Positions 48,139-63,242 of a stretch of DNA of 64,000 bases are shown in pieces (within the stretch, counting starts at the first letter, position 1; every line of letters starts with the position of its first letter). Both the position numbers and the translations under genes were made by a program. The notes under the pieces were generated by a model. The model was not told where the DNA came from. It made no database searches and saw only the letters and a program-made list of their open reading frames with translations. The stretch comes from Deinococcus deserti VCD115 (GTDB taxonomy: Bacteria; Deinococcota; Deinococci; Deinococcales; Deinococcaceae), in contig NC_012526.1 of NCBI RefSeq assembly GCF_000020685.1, positions 846,001-910,000 on the forward strand. Direction: 5' to 3'.

Positions 48139-49056
48139 ATGGGACTGACGATATTTGTGATTGTGGCCGTATTGCTGGTCATAGTCACGCTGCTGGCCGG
48201 GGTCAAGAGTGTGCCGCAGGGGTTTGAGTGGACCCAGGAACGCTTCGGAAAGTTCCAGCGCAGCCTCAAGCCGGGGTTGAACCTGATCATTCCCTACATC
48301 GACCGCATCGGGCGGCGGGTCAACATGATGGAGCAGGTGCTGGACGTGCCCAGCCAGGAAGTCATCACCAAGGACAACGCGCTGGTCACAGTGGACGGCG
48401 TCGTGTTTTATCAGGTGCTTGACGCCGCCAAGGCCAGTTATGAGGTGGGCAACCTGCAACAGGCGGTCCTGAACCTCACCATGACCAACATCCGGACCGT
48501 GATGGGCAGCATGGACCTCGACGAACTGCTGTCCAACCGCGACCAGATCAATGCGCGCCTGCTGGCCGTGGTGGACGAGGCCACGGAGCCGTGGGGCGTC
48601 AAGGTCACCCGCATCGAGGTCAAGGACATCAAGCCGCCCGCCGATCTGGTGGCCAGCATGGCCCGCCAGATGAAGGCCGAGCGCGAGAAGCGTGCCAACA
48701 TTCTGGACGCCGAAGGCTTCCGTCAGGCGGCCATCCTGAAGGCCGAAGGCGAGAAGCAGGCCGAGATCCTCAACGCCGAGGGTCAGCGTCAGGCTGCCTT
48801 CCTTCAGTCCGAAGCCCGCGAGCGTCAGGCGCAGGCCGAGGCCGAAGCCACCCGGATGGTGTCCGAGGCTATCGCCGCCGGGAATGTGCAGGCCATCAAC
48901 TACTTCATCGCCCAGCGTTACGTGGACGCCCTGAAGGACGTTGCGACCGCACCGAACCAGAAGACCCTGATTCTGCCCATTGAGGCGACCAGTGTCCTGG
49001 GCAGCCTGGCGGGCATAGCGGAAGTCGCCAAGGAAGCTTTCGGGAACAAAGGCTGA
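48139..49056 (+). CDS. SPFH/Band 7 membrane protein (stomatin/QmcA-like)
   Basis: The 305-residue protein has one N-terminal membrane helix (LTIFVIVAVLLVIVTLLAGV), the SPFH core (VPQGFEWTQERFGKFQRSLKPGLNLIIPYID, then QEVITKDNALVTVDGVVFYQV), and an Ala/Glu-rich coiled-coil (about 185-250). Such proteins form membrane-bound ring or cage assemblies that organise membrane domains. AGGAGG lies eight bases before ATG 48139. An NfeD gene follows by eight bases, the usual operon partner. Confidence 0.93.
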   Translation: MGLTIFVIVAVLLVIVTLLAGVKSVPQGFEWTQERFGKFQRSLKPGLNLIIPYIDRIGRRVNMMEQVLDVPSQEVITKDNALVTVDGVVFYQVLDAAKASYEVGNLQQAVLNLTMTNIRTVMGSMDLDELLSNRDQINARLLAVVDEATEPWGVKVTRIEVKDIKPPADLVASMARQMKAEREKRANILDAEGFRQAAILKAEGEKQAEILNAEGQRQAAFLQSEARERQAQAEAEATRMVSEAIAAGNVQAINYFIAQRYVDALKDVATAPNQKTLILPIEATSVLGSLAGIAEVAKEAFGNKG

Positions 49057-49064
49057 GGTGAGAC

Positions 49065-49532
49065 ATGGACTGGCTTCCCACTCTTGAGCGCATCCAGTCG
49101 TGGCACTGGTGGGTGCTGGGCGCTCTGCTCCTGATTCTGGAAGTGTTCGCGCCGGGTGTGTTCTTTGTCTGGCTGGCCATGGCCGCTTTTATGCTGGGCC
49201 TGCTGGTGTTTGTGCTGCCACTCCCGGTGACCCTGCAACTGCTCCTGTTTGCTCTTCTAAGCGTGGTGGCGGTCCTGATCGGCCGGCGGTATGTCAACCG
49301 TCTGATTCTTGGGGGTGACGAAGGCGAGAGCATGAACCGTGGTGCAAGCCGGCTTGTGGGCCGCACTGTGGTGGTCACTTCAGCTATCCGTAACGGGGTT
49401 GGCCGGGTTCGCGTCGGTGACAGTGACTGGCGGGCCACCGGCCCGGATGTTCCCGAGGGCGCCAATGTCCTGATCGTCAGTGCTGAAGGAACGACCCTTC
49501 ACGTCCGTGAGATCAACGGCACCTGGGTCTAG
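49065..49532 (+). CDS. NfeD family membrane protein
   Basis: The 155-residue protein has three to four helices in residues 14-85 (WWVLGALLLILEVFAPGVFFVWLA) and a C-terminal OB-fold (about 95-155, LVGRTVVVTSAIRNGVGRVRVGDSDWRA). This is the short NfeD type without a protease domain, typically paired with an SPFH protein as here. A bidirectional hairpin follows. Confidence 0.92.
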   Translation: MDWLPTLERIQSWHWWVLGALLLILEVFAPGVFFVWLAMAAFMLGLLVFVLPLPVTLQLLLFALLSVVAVLIGRRYVNRLILGGDEGESMNRGASRLVGRTVVVTSAIRNGVGRVRVGDSDWRATGPDVPEGANVLIVSAEGTTLHVREINGTWV

Positions 49533-49545
49533 CGAAGGAAATAAC

Positions 49546-49583
49546 GAGGGAAGCGCCAGCTGACACTTGCTGGCGCTGCCCTC
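49546..49583. terminator. Bidirectional terminator hairpin
   Basis: AGCGCCAGC and GCTGGCGCT pair perfectly, extended by GAGGG/CCCTC, between convergent genes; a short TTT follows on the plus strand. Confidence 0.7.
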
Positions 49584-49595
49584 TTTGACCTGCGG

Positions 49596-50219
49596 TTAAC
49601 TTGTCCGGGGATAAAGCCATCGGCGCAGGGCGCGTGACAGTAGCGGCAGCACCGGCCAGTTCAGAAACAGCGTGGCCAGGAAAGCGGACGGCACAATGGC
49701 TGCCCACCAGGGCCAGTGACTGGTCAAAAAACCCGTCAGCCACGTGAACAGCAGGATGAGGGGATAGACACCTGCAAACCCGACCAGCACGTTCTTCCAG
49801 AGCGGCGGCGCCGGAGTGCTGGCAGGACGATCAAACCACGCTTCCAGTCCACTGGCTTCCCGGTAATGAACCTCGGACGCTGTGAAGTGGGGCAGCTCAC
49901 GCAGAGCGGCCTGATATGCAGGGGAGTGTCGCCAGCTTTCCAGCGCCTGCTGCGAGGTGAACCGCAGCAGGGTGATGTATTCGGGAAAGGGACCGCTGCG
50001 GTCCCGCAGCACGTTGAGCCCCACAAACCCTGGATGCTCGGCCAGCAGATCATGTACTTCCCGGGCCCAGGCCTCGTACCCTTCCACCTGTGAGTGCTGG
50101 ACCCTCTCGGTGATCACCAGCGTCACGCCCTGCGGAGTGGCGTCGGAGGGAGAAGGCACAGTCATCTGTGCCTGGTGAGCCGGGATATTCGGAGGGATGG
50201 CGTCAGGGGAAGGACTCAT
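49596..50219 (-). CDS. ABM-domain protein with C-terminal membrane helices
   Basis: The 207-residue protein has an antibiotic-biosynthesis-monooxygenase-like ferredoxin fold in residues about 30-125 (VTLVITERVQHSQVEGYEAWAREVHDLLAEHPGFVGLNVLR) and two membrane helices near 143-163 and 170-190. ABM domains can bind haem or oxidise small aromatics; fused to helices the role is unknown. The start is set at 50219, ten bases after TACCCT; an internal ATG at codon 19 is possible. Confidence 0.75.
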   Translation of the reverse strand: MSPSPDAIPPNIPAHQAQMTVPSPSDATPQGVTLVITERVQHSQVEGYEAWAREVHDLLAEHPGFVGLNVLRDRSGPFPEYITLLRFTSQQALESWRHSPAYQAALRELPHFTASEVHYREASGLEAWFDRPASTPAPPLWKNVLVGFAGVYPLILLFTWLTGFLTSHWPWWAAIVPSAFLATLFLNWPVLPLLSRALRRWLYPRTS

Positions 50220-50229
50220 GTGCCTGGGC

Positions 50230-50235
50230 AGGGTA
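50230..50235 (-). promoter_or_regulatory. -10 box of ABM gene
   Basis: TACCCT on the minus strand, ten bases before ATG 50219, so a leader of a few bases at most. Confidence 0.4.
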
Positions 50236-50267
50236 GCGCAGCGGCGTGTTCTGCAAGCCAGATGCAG

Positions 50268-50296
50268 AAAAAAAGTCCCTCCACAAGGGAGGGACC
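50268..50296 (-). terminator. Intrinsic terminator of rplM-rpsI
   Basis: GGTCCCTCCC and GGAGGGAC pair around TTGT; on the minus strand TTTTTTTC follows. Confidence 0.9.
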
Positions 50297-50314
50297 ACTG
50301 GGAAAACTTTGGAT

Positions 50315-50715
<401 letters not shown>

Positions 50716-50716
<1 letters not shown>

Positions 50717-51141
50717 TATCTAACCTCGAGCGTCTGGGGCTTCTGGGCGGTGTGGGGGTGGGTCTCGCCGGCATACACCTTCAGGCGGTTGTGCATGGAG
50801 CGGCCCTGGCGGCCCTTAGGCAGCATGCCGAACACAGCGTGCTCAATGACGCGCTCGGGGTGCTTGGCCAGTGCTTCGCGGGCGGTTTCGGTCCTGAGGC
50901 CGCCCTGGTAGCCGGTGTAACGGGTGTAGACCTTGCCGTCGAGCTTGTTGCCGGTCAGGGCGACTTTCTCGGCGTTCAGCACAACCACGAAGTCGCCCTG
51001 AATCAGGTTGGGCGTGAAGTCGGGGCGGTGCTTGCCGCGGATGCGGCTGGCGATCAGTGTGGCGAGGCGGCCCAGGGGCACGCCGGCTGCGTCCACGACG
51101 ACCCAGTTCTGCTCATCGTTTTTGGGGATGTAGGTTTTCAC
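50716..51141 (-). CDS. rplM: Ribosomal protein uL13
   Basis: L13 is an early assembly protein of the large subunit. The product shows [55 protein letters not shown] and [16 protein letters not shown] 51141 (141 residues) is favoured because GGAG lies seven bases upstream and the family usually starts there; an in-frame ATG at 51180 would add 13 residues. A promoter 130 bases upstream gives a leader. Confidence 0.95.
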
Positions 51142-51267
51142 CGTAAAGCTCCGTATGCGTGGGGGATTTGGCTGCGACATGCCCCAGCCTGTGGGGGATA
51201 AGGACCGTGCATGTCCGGGTGCCTCCCGGTCGCCGCGCGCCCTACCAAGCGCGAGACACTAAAGGCA

Positions 51268-51297
51268 AGGGTACCAGATGTGCCCCCACCTGGGCAA
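51268..51297 (-). promoter_or_regulatory. Promoter of rplM-rpsI
   Basis: TTGCCC (51292-51297) and TACCCT (51268-51273) on the minus strand are 18 bases apart. The leader to the GTG start is about 120 bases, GC-rich and potentially structured. Confidence 0.7.
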
Positions 51298-51323
51298 GTT
51301 GTGGCTGCGGATGTGATGCTGGA

Positions 51324-52223
51324 TCAGGGTGCTGCGCGCAAGACACGCGCAATGGTGTCCACATTGAAGCGCAGGGCTCCCAGAAAGGTTGCCCCTGCGC
51401 TGCCTTTGGCTCCGAGCGCGTCGGTGTACAGGGCAGGGGCAATCCGCGCGCCTGTTTCCCGGGCCAGCGTCTGTGCCAGGCGGGTATTGACCGACTGTTC
51501 CGTGAAGATCACCCAGGCTCCGCTCTTGCGTACGGTCTGAACCAGTCGGGCAAGTTCCTGTGCACTCGGCTCGCGCTCGGTACCCTGGCCCGGCATGACG
51601 GTGCCGACCACGGTCAGTCCGTAGCGCTCGGCGAGATATCCCAGACTCTCGTGGTTGGTCACGAAGCGGCGCTTCGCAGCTGGCAGAGACGCGAACTGCT
51701 TTTTGGCATAGGCGTCGGCGGCGGAAAGCTGCTTGAGGTACGCTGCGCTGTTTTTCGCATACACGGCCTTGCCGGCTGGATCCAGTGCGGTCAGGGCTTT
51801 CTGGACGTTGCGCACGTACCCGGCAGCCAGTGACGGGTCCCACCAGGCATGGGGGTCCAGAGCGCCATGGTCATCGTGACCGGCAGTTTCTTCCTCATGC
51901 CCAGCCTCGTGCAGCTTCAGGCCCTGGGTCAGGGTGATCAGCTGTGCCTTGGGAACAGCGGCGCGCAGCTTGGGCAACCAGGGCTCAAGGCCGGCGCCAT
52001 TGGCGAACAGGGCGCGGCTCTGGGCCAGGCTGCGGATCACGCCGGTAGATGGCTGGAAGGTATGACTGTCGCTGCCTGGCTGCACAATCACGTTGACCTG
52101 CACGCGGTCGCCGCCAACGACCCGTACAAAGTCACCCATGATGCTGGTGGTCGCGCTGACCTTCAGCGGCGCAGCGCTGGCAGTACCGGCGAGCATCAGC
52201 ATGAACATCAGACTGCGTGTCAT
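51324..52223 (-). CDS. Zinc/manganese ABC transporter substrate-binding protein
   Basis: The 299-residue cluster A-I metal-binding protein has a signal peptide ([17 protein letters not shown]), then [26 protein letters not shown] with the first metal His, a His/Glu-rich loop ([15 protein letters not shown]) before [24 protein letters not shown] and a late ITEQSVN equivalent (IFTEQSVN). The His-rich loop is typical of zinc-type (ZnuA) members; the D. radiodurans counterpart is described as manganese-related. ATG 52223 overlaps the rpmB stop by four bases (ATGA). Its permease and ATPase are probably those at 39296-40830. Confidence 0.9.
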   Translation of the reverse strand: MTRSLMFMLMLAGTASAAPLKVSATTSIMGDFVRVVGGDRVQVNVIVQPGSDSHTFQPSTGVIRSLAQSRALFANGAGLEPWLPKLRAAVPKAQLITLTQGLKLHEAGHEEETAGHDDHGALDPHAWWDPSLAAGYVRNVQKALTALDPAGKAVYAKNSAAYLKQLSAADAYAKKQFASLPAAKRRFVTNHESLGYLAERYGLTVVGTVMPGQGTEREPSAQELARLVQTVRKSGAWVIFTEQSVNTRLAQTLARETGARIAPALYTDALGAKGSAGATFLGALRFNVDTIARVLRAAP

Positions 52224-52465
52224 ACCAGCTCCACGTTCTTGTACACACCGCGCGTCAGGTTCCTCAGGGCGTGGGCACTGAGCCATACAGTCTTGAGCTG
52301 CCCGGATTCACGGACGGTCTTTTTCTGCAGGTTGGCCTTCTGGGTGCGCCTGGTAATGCCAGTGGTCTTGCGGCCCACGCCACCCTGCGCGCGGGCCTTA
52401 CCGCGGCGGGTCACGCTGTTGACGACAAGATTTTTCTTTCCGGTGAGATAACATTCACGGCTCAT
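52220..52465 (-). CDS. rpmB: Ribosomal protein bL28, cysteine-poor form
   Basis: L28 is a small protein of the large subunit. The 81-residue protein begins [19 protein letters not shown] and keeps only one Cys, so the zinc-binding CXXC pairs of the C+ type are absent. In many bacteria zinc-free L28 paralogues are induced by Zur under zinc shortage. Coupling to a metal-binding protein gene here fits that theme, although this may be the only L28 of the organism. AGGAGG lies four bases before ATG. A long T-tract is absent, so transcription likely runs on. Confidence 0.93.
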   Translation of the reverse strand: MSRECYLTGKKNLVVNSVTRRGKARAQGGVGRKTTGITRRTQKANLQKKTVRESGQLKTVWLSAHALRNLTRGVYKNVELV

Positions 52466-52529
52466 TGGGCCTCCTGAAGCACAAATTAGGGAGCAGCAGG
52501 CAGAACCTGCATCTTCTGAGAATAATATA

Positions 52530-52537
52530 TCAATATC
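52530..52537 (-). promoter_or_regulatory. AT-rich GATATTGA element in rpmB promoter region
   Basis: An AT-rich tract (52518-52541) contains GATATTGA on the minus strand, between a possible -35 TTCACC and -10 TATTAT. The same octamer precedes the CobW remnant (11889-11896), and GATATTGC occurs in the ABC-operon inverted repeat. Candidate operator. Confidence 0.4.
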
Positions 52538-52621
52538 TATTGCGGTGAATCTTGAAGGAGATAGGCCCGGTCGAGGGGAGGGCTCTCATCGTGGGGGCAG
52601 CGCTTCCAGGGGCTTGTCAAT

Positions 52622-52627
52622 TACACT
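52622..52627 (+). promoter_or_regulatory. -10 box of treS, leaderless type
   Basis: TACACT, seven bases before ATG 52635. Confidence 0.55.
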
Positions 52628-52634
52628 GGCTCGC

Positions 52635-54293
<1,659 letters not shown>

Positions 54294-54403
54294 CGGCAAG
54301 CCCAGATTGCTTTATGCGGGCTGCCGGCTTAGGCCCGGACAGGTCTTAAGATTCGGTAGGGAGCCGATTTTTCAGTTTCTCTGGGATGGTGCATCATGGG
54401 ATC

Positions 54404-54634
54404 ATGAGTGACCGGCAATACGGGCGTCCGTCCCGCGTGATCATGGAGTGGGACGAGGTGGAGACAGACACTGAACACCCGACTCCAGCCGCTGCAGAGG
54501 CCACTCCTGCCGCCCAGAGGATTGCCTCGCCAGAGCCTGCTGCAGCAGGTGGCTCGAAAGATGCAGAAAACAAAGGGGCCGGCTCTTCGTTGCTGAAAAA
54601 TATTTTCAAGGGTTTGCGGCGCACAGACAAATAG
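54404..54634 (+). CDS. Small hypothetical protein
   Basis: A 76-residue frame starting MSDRQYGRPSRVIMEWDEVE, with a low-complexity Ala/Pro/Glu middle and a short amphipathic C-terminal helix (SSLLKNIFKGLRRTDK). No family is recognised. The biased third positions and a downstream hairpin make it plausible, but no promoter or ribosome site is clear. Confidence 0.45.
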   Translation: MSDRQYGRPSRVIMEWDEVETDTEHPTPAAAEATPAAQRIASPEPAAAGGSKDAENKGAGSSLLKNIFKGLRRTDK

Positions 54635-54671
54635 CACAGATACATAGGTGCCCGGCAAACGAGCACATTTG

Positions 54672-54693
54672 CGGAGCGGCTTTGACCGCTCCG
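54672..54693. terminator. Hairpin between small ORF and glpX
   Basis: CGGAGCGG and CCGCTCCG pair perfectly around CTTTGA. T-runs are short, so termination for either strand is only likely. The remaining bases up to 54863 hold nothing I recognise. Confidence 0.55.
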
Positions 54694-54863
54694 TTGCCAT
54701 TCCCCGACCAGTATTGGGCGAGGCAGAGTCAGCGCCCTGTTGGATTGACCGAGTTAGGTGTGGCCCCTTCCTTTCCGTAATGCTGCCGAACGCGCCAGAC
54801 CCGTGCTGTGGAAGCCCAGGCCTGGCAGTGCAAAGATCTGAGTTGTCCTGGCTCGCTACAACA

Positions 54864-55868
54864 TCACACGCGGATGGTGACGCGGGCGCCGTCGTCTTCC
54901 AGGTGGACAGTGTCGATGAACCGGACGACCCGCGTCGCATAGCCCATCACCAGGGTATGGGTGCGCGCCCCTCCACCGAAGCGCCGTACCCCGTTCAACA
55001 ATTCACCGTACGTAATGCCCGTTGCGCTGAACACGATCTGCTGCCCAGGAGCCAGTTCATCGGTGCGGTATACCCGGTTTTCGTCAACGCCCATGGTCCG
55101 GAACCGCTCGCGCATCGCGTCATCTTCAGGGATAAAGCGGCCCTGGATTTCAGCGCCCAGACATTTGCAGGCTGCAGCGCTCAATACGCCTTCAGGAGCT
55201 CCGCCCGAGCCCATCAAGGCATGAACGCCGGTGCCGCGCACGGCCACGGCCAGTCCTGCCACGACGTCACCGTCGCCGATCAGCTTGACGCGCGCTCCGG
55301 TGGCACGGACCCGCCGGATCAGTTCCGCATGCCGCTCACGGTCGAGGATGGTCACCAGCAGGTCTTCCACGTCACGGTCCAGCGACTGGGCCAACGCTGC
55401 CAGATTGGCCTCAACCGGCCATTCCAGATGCACCCGGCCAGCCGCAGGCGGCGGCACGATCAGTTTTTCCATGTAGCAGTCCGGCGCGTGCATCAGGCCG
55501 CCACGCTCACTGAGGGCAATCACGGCCAGCCCGTTCGGGAGCCCCTTGGCCGTCACGCTGGTCCCTTCCACCGGGTCGACGGCGATGTCCACTTCGTAAC
55601 GTCCGGTGCCCAGCTCCTCGCCGATGTACAGCATGGGCGCCTCGTCCATCTCGCCCTCACCGATCACCACCCGTCCCCGGATGTTCAGCGTATTCAGCAG
55701 CGCGCGCATGGCCTCGGTACCGGCGCCGTCCACGGCATTCTTGTCTCCCATGCCGACCCAGCGGCTGGCCGCCAGTGCTGCGCCCTCGGTGACCCGCGCC
55801 GTTTCGAGCACCAGTGCATGCTCGAAACTCTGCTCCTGTGCTCCGCTGTCCTGCCTTTTAACCATCAT
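54864..55868 (-). CDS. glpX: Class II fructose-1,6-bisphosphatase
   Basis: GlpX hydrolyses fructose 1,6-bisphosphate in gluconeogenesis. The 334-residue protein has [17 protein letters not shown] near 39, [18 protein letters not shown] near 70, [23 protein letters not shown] near 96 and [19 protein letters not shown] near 219, all diagnostic. ATG 55868 is six bases after TAGGTT; a second ATG follows directly at 55865. It is monocistronic beside the sugar genes treS and pgm. Confidence 0.95.
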   Translation of the reverse strand: MMVKRQDSGAQEQSFEHALVLETARVTEGAALAASRWVGMGDKNAVDGAGTEAMRALLNTLNIRGRVVIGEGEMDEAPMLYIGEELGTGRYEVDIAVDPVEGTSVTAKGLPNGLAVIALSERGGLMHAPDCYMEKLIVPPPAAGRVHLEWPVEANLAALAQSLDRDVEDLLVTILDRERHAELIRRVRATGARVKLIGDGDVVAGLAVAVRGTGVHALMGSGGAPEGVLSAAACKCLGAEIQGRFIPEDDAMRERFRTMGVDENRVYRTDELAPGQQIVFSATGITYGELLNGVRRFGGGARTHTLVMGYATRVVRFIDTVHLEDDGARVTIRV

Positions 55869-55874
55869 GTCCTG

Positions 55875-55880
55875 AACCTA
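55875..55880 (-). promoter_or_regulatory. -10 box of glpX, leaderless type
   Basis: TAGGTT on the minus strand, six bases before ATG 55868. Confidence 0.45.
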
Positions 55881-55991
55881 ACACGCGTTCAGCGGGTAGA
55901 CCGCTCCGGGAGCGCTTCCAATAGGTGTCAGGCAATCAGCGCACAGGAAATCCCGCGCCGATTCCCAGAGGCAGGTTCAAAGGATGCAGAC

Positions 55992-56102
55992 TTACCGCAA
56001 TATGCCCAGCAGCACCAGCAGGCCCCACAGCACCACCGGGATGGCCAGCGTTGCAGCGGTCAGTTTGCCCAGGCGCCACCAGTCGTTCAGGAACTCGCGC
56101 AT
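55992..56102 (-). CDS. Small single-helix membrane protein, 36 residues
   Basis: A short frame reads [16 protein letters not shown], then a hydrophobic helix rich in Leu and Val (about residues 17-35) and ends ILR. The charged N-terminus with WW followed by one helix is typical of small inner-membrane proteins. TACCGT lies seven bases before the ATG, matching the leaderless pattern of neighbouring genes. No family is recognised. It fills the glpX-pgm gap. Confidence 0.6.
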   Translation of the reverse strand: MREFLNDWWRLGKLTAATLAIPVVLWGLLVLLGILR

Positions 56103-56109
56103 GTGGTCT

Positions 56110-56115
56110 ACGGTA
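56110..56115 (-). promoter_or_regulatory. Possible -10 box of small membrane protein
   Basis: TACCGT on the minus strand, seven bases before ATG 56102. Confidence 0.4.
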
Positions 56116-56193
56116 GCAGGGCGACTCAGGCAGGGTGTCCCGAAAACCTTTGGCCTGTCTTGTGGGGCGGGCGTGAGGTCAGGGTCGGCTGCT

Positions 56194-56199
56194 TAAACT
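56194..56199 (+). promoter_or_regulatory. -10 box of pgm, leaderless type
   Basis: TAAACT, six bases before ATG 56206. Confidence 0.5.
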
Positions 56200-56205
56200 G
56201 CAGAC

Positions 56206-57837
<1,632 letters not shown>

Positions 57838-57893
57838 GCCCGGAGGGGAAGAGGGGGAGAGAGGTGCCTTTCCCTGGACCTTCAGCAAGTGCT

Positions 57894-57899
57894 TATAGT
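57894..57899 (+). promoter_or_regulatory. -10 box of murJ, leaderless type
   Basis: TATAGT, seven bases before GTG 57907. Confidence 0.55.
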
Positions 57900-57906
57900 T
57901 GGGCCC

Positions 57907-59547
57907 GTGAAGGTCCCCCCAGGCTCCAAGCCCCCAGTCCCTGAAATCAATCTGGAGTTCGGTGAGACCCCTCCTGCCGCGCCCGATCCCAGCCTGACGC
58001 CCACCGGCCCCGCGCAGCCAGCGGCCATGGCCAGCGCGCCGCGCCGGTCTCTGGGGGCCAACACCCTGATTGTCATGGCCGGGACGCTTGGTTCGCGGCT
58101 TTCAGGGATTGTCCGGCAGCAGATCATCAATGTCTTTGATACAGCCCTGACTGACGCCTTTACCGTGGCAGTCAGGGTGCCCAACCTTCTGCGGGAACTG
58201 CTGGCCGAAGGAGCGCTGGTCAACTCGTTTATACCGGTGTATAAGACACTGGACGACACAGAGCGGCGGCGGCTCGCACAGGTCTTCAGCGGGGTGATGA
58301 TCGCCGTGAACCTGCTGCTGATGGCTCTGGGAATCCTGGCCGCGCCCTGGGTGGTAGACCTGCTGACCTCGACGAATTCCAACGTGGACCGTGACCTGGC
58401 GGTGTACATGACCCGGCTGGTCATGCCCTTCCTGATGCTGATCAGTCTGTCCTCCGTTGCCATGGGTCTGTTAAACGCCGACGAACACTTTCGGGAAAGC
58501 AGCTTCGCCCCGGTCGCCTTCAATGTGGCCAGCATTGTGGCGCTGCTGCTGCTGCCGGATACGGCGACCTGGCTGGCGTTCGGCTGGCTTATCGGCGGGG
58601 TAGCGCAGCTGGTGGTGCAGCTTCCGGCGCTGCGGCGCTTCGGGCTCCTGCCGGCCCCAGCCCTGGGCCGGCATCCGGCTTTGGGCCGGGTGTTGCGGCA
58701 GATGGCTCCGTTTACCCTGACGGCAGGCGCACGGCAAATCCTCAATGTCTATGTCACGCGTCTGCTCACGAACGCCGGGCAGTTTCCGGCTGGAACCCAG
58801 ACCGGCTACGCCAATGCCGAGGCCCTGTTTACCATGGCCAATGGACTGTTTGTCGTGTCACCAGTACTGGCGTTGTTTCCACGTTTCTCTGAGAGGGCGG
58901 CGGAGAAGGACTGGCCCGCATTCCGGGCTTTGACCGTGCAGGCCATCCGGACCACCACCTTTTTCGCCGCCATCATGAGTGCCCTGCTGCTGGCCCTGGC
59001 ACCCTACGCCGTGAGTCTGTTCAACCTGGAGCGGGACTTCGCGCCCACCAAGTTCGAAGCCGGGGCAGGCATTCTGTCCGGCTGGGCGCTGGCTCTGGTG
59101 CCCTGGGCCATCGTGACGGTACTTCTGCGGACCTTCTATGCCCGTGAACGCACCCGCGAGGCCGTAATCGTCAGCGCTATAGGATTCGTGCTGGAAGTTG
59201 TGTTGTACAGGCTGCTGGTGCCCTCCCTGGGCTTTATGGGCTTCGGGATCAGCACCACCATCAGCGGCCTGCTGATGGCCGGAGCACTGACCTTTATGTA
59301 CCGCCGCGCCCTAGGCTTTCCGGGACGTGAGGTGGCAGGCCACCTGTTGCGGGTGGTGCCCCTGGCAGCAGCATCGGGGCTGGCGGCATGGGCGGTTTCC
59401 CTGGTGTTGCCTGATCCCGGCTTTATCCTGCCTGGCCTGCTGGGCCTTGCTGTGGCCGGCGGTGTGGGTATGGGGGTCTACCTGACCGGAGCTCTGGCCC
59501 TGCGCCTGCCGGAAGTGGCCGGGGTCATGCGCCGTCTGAAACGCTGA
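57907..59547 (+). CDS. murJ: Lipid II flippase MurJ
   Basis: MurJ flips lipid II across the inner membrane for peptidoglycan synthesis. The 546-residue MOP-family protein has about 14 helices; the core starts GANTLIVMAGTLGSRLSGIVRQQIINVFDTALTDAFTVAVRVPNLLRELLAEGALVNSFIPVY in short pieces recognisable as RVPNLLRELLAEGAL, the family signature. A Pro-rich tail of about 45 residues precedes the first helix. GTG 57907 is chosen for its -10 box; a TTG or ATG-type start 18 bases earlier is possible. Confidence 0.93.
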   Translation: MKVPPGSKPPVPEINLEFGETPPAAPDPSLTPTGPAQPAAMASAPRRSLGANTLIVMAGTLGSRLSGIVRQQIINVFDTALTDAFTVAVRVPNLLRELLAEGALVNSFIPVYKTLDDTERRRLAQVFSGVMIAVNLLLMALGILAAPWVVDLLTSTNSNVDRDLAVYMTRLVMPFLMLISLSSVAMGLLNADEHFRESSFAPVAFNVASIVALLLLPDTATWLAFGWLIGGVAQLVVQLPALRRFGLLPAPALGRHPALGRVLRQMAPFTLTAGARQILNVYVTRLLTNAGQFPAGTQTGYANAEALFTMANGLFVVSPVLALFPRFSERAAEKDWPAFRALTVQAIRTTTFFAAIMSALLLALAPYAVSLFNLERDFAPTKFEAGAGILSGWALALVPWAIVTVLLRTFYARERTREAVIVSAIGFVLEVVLYRLLVPSLGFMGFGISTTISGLLMAGALTFMYRRALGFPGREVAGHLLRVVPLAAASGLAAWAVSLVLPDPGFILPGLLGLAVAGGVGMGVYLTGALALRLPEVAGVMRRLKR

Positions 59548-59579
59548 AGGTCCGTAGGCCAGAAAGATCGCGCCGTGCC

Positions 59580-60152
59580 TCAGGCCCGGATGCCGATCAG
59601 GGCATAGGCCACGAGCGCCAGCTTCTCGCGCAGCAGGTAGCGCAGGTCGGGCCGGGCCCCCAGCGGACTGGCGTTGGCATTGGCGTCGAGCCCCAGGGCA
59701 CGGGCCAGGGCCAGCGCGCGGGGCGTATGGGCTTCGTCAGTGACCAGGGTTACGGGCGTCTGGGGCGGTAAAGAGGTGCGTGCATTACGCAGGTTTTCAA
59801 TGGTGGTGCGGCTGCGGGTTTCGGCCAGCAGAGCCTGGGCCGGCACACCATGGAAGGCCAGAAAGGTCACGCCGACTTCCCCTTCGCTGTAGGGATCACC
59901 GGGTCGGCGGCCTCCGGTCACGACGATGCGCTCGACGCCGCCCGCACGGTACAGCCGCAGGGCATGGATCAGCCGGCGTTCAAAGGCAGGACTGGGCCGT
60001 CCGGCGTACTGGGCGGCCCCGAGCACCACCAGCGTAGGGTGCGGCGTTACAGCCCTTGGCGCGCGGAGACCAGAAGAAAGCACGAAGCTGGCCGCCAGGA
60101 CAGCAATGATCATGACGGGTAGCAGGGACAACGTGGAGCCTCGGGCGCGCAT
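59580..60152 (-). CDS. YdcF/SanA-like (DUF218) membrane protein
   Basis: The 190-residue protein has one N-terminal membrane helix (LLPVMIIAVLAASFVL) and a DUF218 domain: LVVLGAAQYAGRPSPAFERRLIHALRLYRAGGVERIVVTGG, then TTIENLRNA and VTDEAHTPRALALARALGL. Related proteins (SanA, ElyC, YdcF) act at the envelope, in vancomycin tolerance or envelope lipid homeostasis. Exact role unknown. ATG 60152 lies nine bases after TAGGCT. Confidence 0.85.
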   Translation of the reverse strand: MRARGSTLSLLPVMIIAVLAASFVLSSGLRAPRAVTPHPTLVVLGAAQYAGRPSPAFERRLIHALRLYRAGGVERIVVTGGRRPGDPYSEGEVGVTFLAFHGVPAQALLAETRSRTTIENLRNARTSLPPQTPVTLVTDEAHTPRALALARALGLDANANASPLGARPDLRYLLREKLALVAYALIGIRA

Positions 60153-60161
60153 GACTCTGCG

Positions 60162-60167
60162 AGCCTA
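60162..60167 (-). promoter_or_regulatory. -10 box of YdcF-like gene
   Basis: TAGGCT on the minus strand, nine bases before ATG 60152. Confidence 0.45.
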
Positions 60168-60247
60168 GCATGAAGGAAATGTAAATCCTGTAGCAAAGGG
60201 TATTGAGCGCCTCCTGTGCCCAAAGCCACAGCGCAATGAAAGCCTCC

Positions 60248-60275
60248 TTGTGCGCGGGGAGGGCTGTGCTACCCT
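60248..60275 (+). promoter_or_regulatory. Promoter of topA
   Basis: TTGTGC (60248-60253) and TACCCT (60270-60275) are 16 bases apart, about 60 bases before the topA ATG. Confidence 0.5.
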
Positions 60276-60341
60276 CAGCCGCAAGTTTCCAGCTTATGCA
60301 CGGCACCACCATGGAAGCTTTCAGGGGAGCGTATCAGGGAG

Positions 60342-63242
<2,901 letters not shown>

